Shown here in pieces: positions 1 to 5,232 of a stretch of DNA of 5,232 nucleotides. Under the pieces are notes generated by a model. The model was not told the origin of the DNA. It did no database searches and was given only the letters and a program-made list of their open reading frames with translations. The stretch lies in the NCBI GenBank assembly GCA_049416425.1, contig JBMSHD010000133.1, forward strand, positions 1-5,232, read 5' to 3'. Made by a program: the position numbers and the translations under genes. Numbering within the stretch: position 1 is the first letter of the stretch; each line of letters starts with the position of its first letter. This stretch comes from JBMSHD01 sp049416425. GTDB taxonomy: Bacteria; Pseudomonadota; Gammaproteobacteria; Francisellales; Francisellaceae.

Positions 1-64
1 GGGGGTGGCAGGGAGGGGGTTCTACGAATAACGCTAAAAGAGCCTCATGGATTGATAATAGAAT
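1..64. other. Short leader at the window edge, G-rich at 1-19, no gene seen
   Basis: Positions 1-19 are almost pure G on the + strand, with five-G runs at each end and GG and GGG runs between, unlike anything else in the window. Two forward frames stay open from the edge into gene 1, with stops at 75-77 and about 160, but neither reads as a recognisable protein tail. GATAAT at 54-59 is -10-like but has no partner and would leave a very short leader. Confidence 0.4.
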
Positions 65-66
65 AT

Positions 67-70
67 GGAG
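67..70 (+). promoter_or_regulatory. Ribosome binding site of the first lipoprotein gene (decides the start)
   Basis: GGAG sits six bases before the ATG at 77, three before the ATG at 74, and overlaps the ATG at 65. Only the 77 start, and less well the 74 start, can use it. Nothing resembling a Shine-Dalgarno sequence precedes 65. The product then begins MKKNRMVK, a normal basic start for a lipoprotein signal peptide. Confidence 0.7.
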
Positions 71-76
71 AAAATG

Positions 77-142
77 ATGAAGAAAAATCGGATGGTAAAG
101 ATAAGCTCATTGCTGCTGGCTGGGTTATCATTGGCCGCCTGT
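77..142 (+). other. Lipoprotein signal peptide of the first gene
   Basis: Residues 1-22: positively charged n-region (K2, K3, R5, K8), hydrophobic h-region rich in Leu, and lipobox L-A-A-C with the Cys codon at 140-142. In the known pathway Lgt attaches diacylglycerol to this Cys, LspA cleaves before it, and Lnt adds the third acyl chain. Gly at +2 does not match the Asp retention rule, so Lol-dependent transfer to the outer membrane is expected. Confidence 0.93.
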
Positions 143-3100
143 GGCGGTGGCGGTTCCTCTGATGATGCCGAGGCAGCCAGTGAAACAACCGAGATCACCA
201 GTAGTGTAACTGCCTCACTGCCAGCGGTAGCAGTAGCCGGTGATGAGGCCAATATGGTCATCACGATGACAGCCGGGCAACAGGGATTACGGTTTGCCGC
301 CAGCGGTGTGGATAGTGCGATTTCATTGGATAAGCTTGATCTGCCGGCAGGCTCAGATTGGTCGTTGGCATTAACTAATGAGGATGATGGCGACAGCTGT
401 TTCCCTAAAAGTGGCATTAAGACTCTAAATGCCGGTGAATCCTGTGAGATTGATTTATCGGCACGCAGTGAAACAATTCAGCATATCGCCGGTGATATCC
501 ATATCAACACCTCGGCTGAAGACTTCACAATACCCGTGGATATCAACTTCGTCGATGCGTTTTCCGAACTTTTAGAACAGGCGTCATCTATTATCTCAGA
601 AGTCAAACTGCTGCCCAATGCCATCGCCCAAGTAACGGCGAAGAATATCGGCGATAAGCCGATTAATAATCTGCGTCTTGTGCTGCCAGATTGGTTATCG
701 ATTGTCGATGACAATAAAAACCTGCAGCATGCCTTTAATCTCGATGCTGGAGAGAGCTATACCTTTAGTTTTCAGCTGGCGGGGGACTATTATGGAAAGC
801 TGACAAGCCAGCAGCTTGACGATTTACTGAATAATGCCACTTCTGATACACCGGTGATTAAGCTTAAGTCGGCCAATGCCAAAACGGCGGTACCGAGTCT
901 GATGGTCAGTGATATTCCGGTTGATCTAGATGGCAGTGGCCTTAAGCTTGATCGTGTCAATGTCGGGGAAAGCATCTCATTCAATAATCCGACAAACAGC
1001 ACGTTAACCATCCTCTTAACCAATCTTTCGGATCTAACAGGCGTCGATATCGATATTGCCCCGGGTGATGCAATCGATGCCCAAAGTGCCGATAAGCTAT
1101 ATACCATCAATCTTTTGCCAGATGCCGAATCCGGTGAGCTTGTGGTGGTCTATAAAGATGAGTCTGGTAATGAGTTTACCAGTAAGCTTGAACTTCCAGT
1201 AAACAATGGAATAGAAAGCGACAAACTTACCGTTAGCGAGACGAGTCTGTTTACCTTGGCCGGCAGCGGCACTTTGGCCAATGAGGTCTATCTGACCAAT
1301 AATGATGAATTTAACCTTAAGCTTCCTGAGAGTATAGACGACTTCAATATTAACAGTGATCAGATCAGCATCAATGCAGCAAACTCGGATTGTGTTGGAA
1401 AGGTTTTGGCACCTGGAGCCAGTTGTAAGCTTAGTTTTGATGTCGGTGAGTCGGTCGTCGACGGTGAGTATGACTTTTCTTTCGACACAGATCAGCTCGA
1501 TAGCATGGCCATCTTTACGTTCAACGCCACGCATAATGCCTTTGGGGCTTTGGCGGCGACAGCCATGCCGGATGAAGTGATTGAAGGCGAGACCTTGCTC
1601 TATGAAGCAGAGATTACCATCGCCGGTGATCAAAATGATATGCAGTTGACGGGAGTGAGTTTCCCCAATGATGATTTTAGCCTGCGCACGGTTGAGGCTG
1701 ATTCCTGCCGACTCGGTCAGGTCTTTGCCGCCGGTGATGCCTGCACGGTTTATGTCGAATATCCGGCCAACACTCTTGGCGATGTATCCGGTCAGATCAT
1801 CGCTCATTTTAAAGACACACAGACAAATGAAGTCCATGATGTGATGCTTGAGGATACGGTTGATTTCAGCGTGGTCAGTCAAGATCAGGCGGGCGATGCC
1901 TTGAATCTGACGACAACAGTAGAAGTCGTCCCTGGAGGGGAGGCCATTATCACCATAGATAACACATCCGATGTCGAGATCAATAATCTCAGTGTCGATT
2001 TAAGCGGTGATTTCTGGGTCGATATTATCGAATCTCAAGATATACTTCAAATCGACAAATTGGCACCGGGTAAAACGCATGAATTTACCATTCAGTTTAA
2101 AGACACTGATGCCGCCAAGGATGTGATGTTGGCCAATTATTCGATTCTTAGCGATAATATCAATAAATCGGCGCTTAAGATCAGCTCGAGTACCCATAAA
2201 GCCGTTGTCCCGGTCTTGGATTTCAGCCTCACGCCATTTGTGATTGAAACCCCGACTTTTGATACGACGGTCAATCCGACGATGGTATTACAGAATTTAA
2301 CCGACAGCGGCATCACGATTACCAAGATCGAATCGGCACTTCCCGGTGTTTCCTATGATGGCGAACCTCAATCTCTAGCCAGCTTTAATGTCAGTAGCTT
2401 TGCCATGACAGTGATGCCTTCAGCCGAAGGCAGTGGGACTTTGACGGTTTATTATACCGATGAGGCAGGCAATGAGAAGCAAGAGACTTTTGATATCAAG
2501 GTGGATAACAGCATCTTAGGTAGTGATTTAGCCATTGAAGAGAGCATACTTCTGGCCTCAGGTGATCTGGAATCCCCACTGTTAAATACCGTGAAAATTA
2601 CCAATCAGGGTGAGTTTGATTGGAGTTCATCGGATGAGGAGGCCGCCTATACCCTAAACCTGGTTGATGGCATGGCTTTGGATAAAGACAACAGTACTTG
2701 TATCGATGGCACCCCGATCGCCCCACAAGCCAGTTGTGATATTAGCTATCTTGTTTCCAGTGAAGCGACAGGCAAGAATTTTAGCTTCACCCTGGAGCCT
2801 TATGGCAATCTGAGCACGAACTTCATAAAAGACATGGCGATCACTCAGGATCTTCTGCATTTATCGACCAGCGTCTCAATGCCTGAGAATCTGATCGAGG
2901 GCAGCCAGGCCAAGGTCACTGCTACGGTTATTAATAATACCGATCAGGCTGTCACCATTGGGGATTTGATACTGGGTGAACATATTAGCATCGATGCCAA
3001 TGATTGTCCAAAAGACAGTGTATTGAACTCGGGTGAATCTTGCGAGATCAAACTGACTATCTCACCCGGTCAAGCGGCTGGAAATGATTTTGCAACTAGC

Positions 3101-3787
3101 CTAATCTTGCAAACCGGTGACCATGATCTGACGGGTTATCTTAATGCCCGCATTGTCAGTGCCGATGACGCCGGTTTGCATCTGCCTGTGATTGAAAATG
3201 GCACCAAATTAAATGCCAGAGCCTCTCAAAAGACGTCACTAATTATCGATAACACCCAGAACGACGAGGCGCTAAACAACATCTCCATCAACCTACCCGA
3301 TGAGTTGAAAGATCATATTGTCAATGTCAGCTCGGTGCTTACTCTCAATAGCATCGACGCCGGCGGCACCGGGGAGCTTGTGATCCAATTTGATGATGAA
3401 TTGAATCTGGAAGATGCCTTTAAGCTCAGTCTGATGGATAATGTTAACACAAAGCTAGTGACGATCGACTCGGCGAATGGGCAGATCATCTATCCTGAAA
3501 TCGATGTTGAACCGAGTGCAACTAGCATCGGCGTTACAAATAATAACCCATCTCCTTCTCCTATATGTGATACAAATCAAAGTGCCTACAGAACCATGAG
3601 TTGCACCTTTAGCAATAATGGTCCTTTCCCGCTTGTTGACAGTTCTGGCTCCATTATGCTTGAGGTGGGGAAATCAACGACATTGAGCAAGAATGTTGGT
3701 GTCGGGACGCATACATTAACTTACAGTGGTTCCAATGGTGGCGGAAGCTGTAATGTGACTGTGCAGTCTACAAGCTGTGGTAGATAA
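77..3787 (+). CDS. Large multi-module, Ig-like repeat lipoprotein, complete
   Basis: Predicted outer-membrane lipoprotein of 1236 residues; specific function unknown. The N-terminus has a basic start (MKKNRMVK), a short hydrophobic core and the lipobox L19-A20-A21-C22. Gly at +2 is not an inner-membrane retention signal. A Gly/Ser/Asp/Glu-rich tether (about 23-43) follows. By eye the mature chain divides into ten beta-rich modules: A1 44-163, B1 164-271, C1 272-381, D1 382-487, A2 488-604, B2 605-710, C2 711-816, D2 817-925, A3 926-1031, B3 1032-1146, then a Cys-rich cap to 1236. A and D modules carry Cys pairs resembling the C...L-x-x-G-x-S-C pattern of bacterial choice-of-anchor D/ASH-like domains; B modules resemble DUF11/CARDB-type folds (inference). 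The chain is strongly acidic until the cap. ATG 65 and 74 are alternative starts; 77 has the best-spaced GGAG. There is no LPXTG, PEP-CTERM or GlyGly-CTERM tail and no catalytic motif. A surface stalk or adhesin is possible but unproven. Confidence 0.96.
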   Translation: MKKNRMVKISSLLLAGLSLAACGGGGSSDDAEAASETTEITSSVTASLPAVAVAGDEANMVITMTAGQQGLRFAASGVDSAISLDKLDLPAGSDWSLALTNEDDGDSCFPKSGIKTLNAGESCEIDLSARSETIQHIAGDIHINTSAEDFTIPVDINFVDAFSELLEQASSIISEVKLLPNAIAQVTAKNIGDKPINNLRLVLPDWLSIVDDNKNLQHAFNLDAGESYTFSFQLAGDYYGKLTSQQLDDLLNNATSDTPVIKLKSANAKTAVPSLMVSDIPVDLDGSGLKLDRVNVGESISFNNPTNSTLTILLTNLSDLTGVDIDIAPGDAIDAQSADKLYTINLLPDAESGELVVVYKDESGNEFTSKLELPVNNGIESDKLTVSETSLFTLAGSGTLANEVYLTNNDEFNLKLPESIDDFNINSDQISINAANSDCVGKVLAPGASCKLSFDVGESVVDGEYDFSFDTDQLDSMAIFTFNATHNAFGALAATAMPDEVIEGETLLYEAEITIAGDQNDMQLTGVSFPNDDFSLRTVEADSCRLGQVFAAGDACTVYVEYPANTLGDVSGQIIAHFKDTQTNEVHDVMLEDTVDFSVVSQDQAGDALNLTTTVEVVPGGEAIITIDNTSDVEINNLSVDLSGDFWVDIIESQDILQIDKLAPGKTHEFTIQFKDTDAAKDVMLANYSILSDNINKSALKISSSTHKAVVPVLDFSLTPFVIETPTFDTTVNPTMVLQNLTDSGITITKIESALPGVSYDGEPQSLASFNVSSFAMTVMPSAEGSGTLTVYYTDEAGNEKQETFDIKVDNSILGSDLAIEESILLASGDLESPLLNTVKITNQGEFDWSSSDEEAAYTLNLVDGMALDKDNSTCIDGTPIAPQASCDISYLVSSEATGKNFSFTLEPYGNLSTNFIKDMAITQDLLHLSTSVSMPENLIEGSQAKVTATVINNTDQAVTIGDLILGEHISIDANDCPKDSVLNSGESCEIKLTISPGQAAGNDFATSLILQTGDHDLTGYLNARIVSADDAGLHLPVIENGTKLNARASQKTSLIIDNTQNDEALNNISINLPDELKDHIVNVSSVLTLNSIDAGGTGELVIQFDDELNLEDAFKLSLMDNVNTKLVTIDSANGQIIYPEIDVEPSATSIGVTNNNPSPSPICDTNQSAYRTMSCTFSNNGPFPLVDSSGSIMLEVGKSTTLSKNVGVGTHTLTYSGSNGGGSCNVTVQSTSCGR
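206..1537 (+). repeat. Supermodule copy 1 (modules A1-B1-C1-D1), protein-level repeat
   Basis: This first four-module block is about 444 residues. A1 (206-565) has Cys 108 and 123. B1 (566-889) has the INNLRLVLP motif and no Cys. C1 (890-1219) starts V-P-S-L and ends in the YKDESGNE strand-turn followed by a VNNGIES linker; it has no Cys. D1 (1220-1537) has Cys 439 and 450 in an APGASC context. Module edges were set by eye from conserved phrases shared with copy 2 and may be off by several residues. Confidence 0.75.
1538..2851 (+). repeat. Supermodule copy 2 (modules A2-B2-C2-D2), protein-level repeat
   Basis: This second block, about 438 residues, has the same order as the first. A2 (1538-1888) has Cys 544 and 556. 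B2 (1889-2206) has INNLSVDLS and no Cys. C2 (2207-2524) starts V-P-V-L, carries YTDEAGNE and the VDNSILGS linker, and has no Cys. D2 (2525-2851) has Cys 875 and 887 in an APQASC context. The best matched phrases with copy 1 are the C-module strand (YKDESGNE against YTDEAGNE) and the D-module turn (APGASC against APQASC). DNA identity looks low, so the duplication is old. Confidence 0.75.
2852..3514 (+). repeat. Supermodule copy 3, partial (modules A3-B3 only)
   Basis: A3 (2852-3169) begins with an S-M-P-E-N-L-I-E-G phrase matching A2 (A-M-P-D-E-V-I-E-G) and has Cys 977 and 989 in GESCEI, the same hexapeptide as A1. B3 (3170-3514) carries LNNISINLP, matching the INNL motifs of B1 and B2, and ends in a Y-P-E-I-D-V phrase where B1 and B2 run into V-P-x-L. 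The expected C and D modules are absent; a different C-terminal domain follows. Confidence 0.7.
3515..3784 (+). other. Cys-rich C-terminal cap domain of the first lipoprotein
   Basis: Residues 1147-1236 comprise an Asn/Pro/Ser linker (NNNPSPSP, about 1155-1162) and a small domain with four cysteines at 1164, 1176, 1225 and 1234. Phrases such as GVGTHTLTYSG resemble the last strands of PKD/Big-type Ig-like domains. From about residue 1160 on I count three acidic and four basic residues, unlike the strongly acidic modules before it. It is the likely distal tip if the chain is a rod anchored at its N-terminus. I cannot assign a family. Confidence 0.65.
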
Positions 3788-3808
3788 TTCTGTTATCGCC
3801 ATTTGAGA

Positions 3809-3850
3809 GTGATCCAATAAAAACGGAATCTAAGATTTTTGTTAGATCAC
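3809..3850 (+). terminator. 15-bp imperfect inverted repeat after the first gene, possible terminator
   Basis: The left arm 3809-3823 (GTGATCCAATAAAAA) pairs with the right arm 3836-3850 (TTTTTGTTAGATCAC) with one mismatch and one G-T pair, around a 12-base loop. It starts 22 bases after the stop codon. The T-run lies inside the right arm rather than after the stem, so it is not a textbook intrinsic terminator. A terminator, an mRNA 3'-end stabiliser or a protein-binding palindrome are all possible. Confidence 0.55.
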
Positions 3851-3885
3851 CAGTCAGCCGTATTTTAATTCCTTTATTTATCGCG

Positions 3886-3974
3886 TTACAGACTTTCTTT
3901 TGTTAATAGCATAAGTAAAATACATTCTTAAATTGAATATAAAAAGTACAAAAAATACCAAAAAAGGAGATAAA
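3886..3974 (+). promoter_or_regulatory. AT-rich region with weak promoter candidate for the second gene
   Basis: The spacer downstream of the inverted repeat is markedly AT-rich. The best sigma-70-like pair is TTGTTA (3900-3905) with TACATT (3921-3926), but the spacing is only 15 bases. TAAAAT (3916-3921) and TATAAA (3938-3943) are alternative -10-like hexamers without a convincing -35. A promoter somewhere here is plausible because of the hairpin upstream; its exact position is not determined. Confidence 0.3.
3965..3969 (+). promoter_or_regulatory. Ribosome binding site of the second lipoprotein gene
   Basis: AGGAG with a five-base spacer (ATAAA) before the ATG at 3975. It is preceded by an A-rich leader that should be nearly unstructured, which favours efficient initiation. 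No competing in-frame ATG lies close upstream. Confidence 0.85.
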
Positions 3975-4043
3975 ATGAACACTCGTAAGAATAAAAAAAG
4001 ACTGGCCATGTTATTGCTATCGGCGGTGATGATGGCTGGATGT
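3975..4043 (+). other. Lipoprotein signal peptide of the second gene
   Basis: Residues 1-23: n-region with R4, K5, K7, K8 and R9, a hydrophobic core (LAMLLLSAVMM), and a lipobox ending M-A-G-C with the Cys codon at 4041-4043. Met at -3 is less usual than Leu but tolerated. Thr at +2 suggests outer-membrane sorting. Confidence 0.9.
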
Positions 4044-5232
4044 ACTAGCTCCTCAGACCCAGCAGGGAGCAGTGCAACCGATGGCAACGATGACAACAAT
4101 AATTCCGTAGTTTCAGAGGACCTCAAGCTCATGCTTTCTGATGAGGATCTGGATGTTATCGATGGAGCAACCTCGAGCATTATTATCAACAATAATGAAG
4201 GGTTCCAACTGATGGCGTCTTCGTCGATCGAGGCGAAAAATATTAATTTTTATTTCGATGACAACAGTGATGACAATAAGTTTAGTATCGCAAGAAGTAG
4301 TGGATGCAGTGAGCTAAAAAGCGGTGAGAGCTGTGTTATTGAAATCACGCCTAATGCCGGTTCTGAGTATAAAGCGGGACAAGTTATATCCGGATGGGTT
4401 GAGGGAGATAACACCGATAAATACCCTGTGAGCCTGAAGGTGGAGGCCTTTTCGTTATCGGCCGATGACAATGTGATTGGTTCTGGTGGTAAGCGCTCTT
4501 TTACTCTGACTAATCCGGCGAAAAATGCGATTAAAAATATTCAGCTGTCGACGACAGATAATGGGATCAAAATCAGTAATAGTGGTTGTGGTGATGAATT
4601 ACAGTCGGATGAATCCTGTCAATTTGAAGTCGATGCCGCCAATGATGCACAGAATAAACAGGATATTGGCATTCGTGTCTCTGATGTGGATTATTCAACC
4701 TCTTGGCCTTTATCGCTGATCAGACCCACTGTGAGTCTATCGGCACTGGAAGATACGCTTCAGGCTTCAGGAAATCTTAGCATTACCGCGGAGAATACCT
4801 CGAGTGTCGATGCGCTTGGCATCAATCTTGGTACCGCCGTTAACCATTTCGGTATGACTGGCGTATCAATCAATAATGAGGAGACAACCTGTACGGATAC
4901 CCTGAAGGCCAATAGCCAATGTCTTTTAGTGTTGAGCACAGATGATACCCTGCCACCGGCTTTAAGCGACGAGTTTATCCTATCTGGTAGTAACTTCAAT
5001 GATACCAATAAACTGGTATTGAAGTCTTATCTGAGCCAGTTGAGTGTATCGGTTTCACCAGAGACCCTCAGCGCAAATAGTGGCGCAGTTGAAAAAGTCA
5101 TTTTGACTGTTACCAATAACACCGGCTTTAAGGCCGATAACATTACAGCCAACTATGATAGTGCCGTCTTATCGCTCAAGGAACGCGCTCAAAATAACTT
5201 CCCATTATTGTATTCATATTGTTCATACGAAT
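3975..5232 (+). CDS. Ig-like repeat lipoprotein, C-terminus beyond window (partial)
   Basis: Second predicted lipoprotein, open to the window edge: 419 full codons plus one base, with no stop. The N-terminus is basic (MNTRKNKKR), followed by a hydrophobic segment and a lipobox ending M20-A21-G22-C23; Thr at +2 is compatible with outer-membrane sorting. A Ser/Asn/Asp-rich tether (24-49) precedes tandem beta-rich modules at about 50-157, 158-251, 252-355 and 356 onward. Each of the first three has one Cys pair (111/120, 205/215, 306/316), with G-E-S-C or D-E-S-C in the first two and S-Q-C in the third. The modules resemble the A and D modules of the upstream lipoprotein, and I infer a paralogous or co-functional pair. 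A GGAG lies five bases before the ATG. The start is 187 bases after the previous stop, beyond an inverted repeat, so separate transcription is plausible. Function is unknown and no enzymatic motif is seen. The last dozen residues are aromatic-rich and fit the module pattern poorly. Confidence 0.94.
   Translation, partial: MNTRKNKKRLAMLLLSAVMMAGCTSSSDPAGSSATDGNDDNNNSVVSEDLKLMLSDEDLDVIDGATSSIIINNNEGFQLMASSSIEAKNINFYFDDNSDDNKFSIARSSGCSELKSGESCVIEITPNAGSEYKAGQVISGWVEGDNTDKYPVSLKVEAFSLSADDNVIGSGGKRSFTLTNPAKNAIKNIQLSTTDNGIKISNSGCGDELQSDESCQFEVDAANDAQNKQDIGIRVSDVDYSTSWPLSLIRPTVSLSALEDTLQASGNLSITAENTSSVDALGINLGTAVNHFGMTGVSINNEETTCTDTLKANSQCLLVLSTDDTLPPALSDEFILSGSNFNDTNKLVLKSYLSQLSVSVSPETLSANSGAVEKVILTVTNNTGFKADNITANYDSAVLSLKERAQNNFPLLYSYCSYE
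4122..5039 (+). repeat. Three tandem Cys-pair modules of the second lipoprotein
   Basis: Modules at residues 50-157 (4122-4445), 158-251 (4446-4727) and 252-355 (4728-5039), about 94-108 residues each. Each has a segment rich in N-x-T/N-x-S strands followed by a Cys pair 9-10 residues apart (111/120, 205/215, 306/316). The first two keep G/D-E-S-C at the second Cys. A fourth module begins at 5040 with a matching LSVSVSPETL strand and is cut by the window edge. Unlike the first gene, no Cys-free B or C module is visible between the Cys modules. Confidence 0.7.

Noticed and set aside
54..59. GATAAT as the -10 box of a promoter for gene 1
   Set aside because: There is no acceptable -35 at 16-18 bases upstream, and transcription would begin almost at the ribosome binding site. 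The real promoter is probably outside the window.
1097..1882. Open frame of 261 codons on the - strand
   Set aside because: It lies wholly inside gene 1 and is opposite clearly module-conserved coding sequence. Its product has no recognisable domain, signal or repeat, and no ribosome binding site stands out. Long antisense frames are expected opposite such codon usage.
206..3514. CRISPR array or DNA-level tandem repeat
   Set aside because: The repeats are at protein level only. Short shared words such as GCCGGTGAT recur but are irregularly spaced and explained by Ala-Gly-Asp codons.
3515..3784. C-terminal sorting signal (LPXTG, PEP-CTERM, GlyGly-CTERM) or a DGR variable region
   Set aside because: There is no hydrophobic helix with a basic tail at the C-terminus, no sorting motif, and no template repeat or reverse transcriptase in the window.
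3878..4192. Open frame of 104 codons on the - strand across the spacer and the start of gene 2
   Set aside because: It covers the AT-rich leader, the ribosome binding site and the signal peptide of gene 2. Its hydrophobic stretch is the antisense reading of the A-rich leader and start of gene 2, so it is not an independent membrane protein.
4525..4719. Open frame of 64 codons on the + strand inside gene 2
   Set aside because: It is a different frame within well-supported coding sequence, with no ribosome binding site and no recognisable content.
20..5232. Similar short strings near both window ends (GTTC-TACGAAT at 19-29, GTTCATACGAAT at 5221-5232) suggesting a direct repeat or circular join
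   Set aside because: The match is only about 11 bases with a gap, and flanking bases differ. This is too short to claim a terminal repeat or a circular element.
5196..5232. Resemblance to a lox- or Xer-like recombination site (ATAACTTC, then ATACGAA at the end)
   Set aside because: The arms are too far apart, the symmetry is poor and the sequence is cut at the edge. It also lies within an open coding frame with no recombinase in view.

Overview
The window holds two large lipoprotein genes in a row on the + strand and nothing else that I can support as a gene. Both products begin with a lipoprotein signal peptide (lipobox ending LAAC in the first, MAGC in the second). After the lipidated Cys, each is a chain of roughly 90-120-residue beta-rich, Ig-like modules. 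Many modules carry a pair of cysteines about 10-15 residues apart, the second usually inside a G-E-S-C-like turn. Lipidation without Asp at position +2 points to a Gram-negative, diderm bacterium with the proteins anchored in the outer membrane. Moderate G+C genes, an AT-rich spacer and good GGAG ribosome binding sites would suit a gammaproteobacterium, but no marker gene proves this. The window may be a whole short contig: it opens in a G-rich stretch and ends inside the second gene.

Layout. 1-76: short leader with a G-rich edge and the ribosome binding site of gene 1. 77-3787: gene 1, a complete lipoprotein of 1236 residues. It is built from a four-module block (A-B-C-D, about 440 residues) that occurs twice in full and once as A-B only, followed by a different, cysteine-rich C-terminal cap. 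3788-3974: AT-rich spacer with a 15-bp imperfect inverted repeat, three A-tracts in near-helical phase, and a strong ribosome binding site. 3975-5232: gene 2, a lipoprotein of the same style with simpler tandem modules, still open at the end of the window (419 codons seen).

How they may work together (inference): the two look like related surface or periplasmic-face rod proteins from one locus, plausibly binding or adhesion stalks. No enzyme, transporter, secretion or regulatory gene is present to fix a role. The most notable thing here is the higher-order A-B-C-D repeat of gene 1, in which cysteine-containing and cysteine-free modules alternate in a fixed order. I do not know a named protein with this arrangement.
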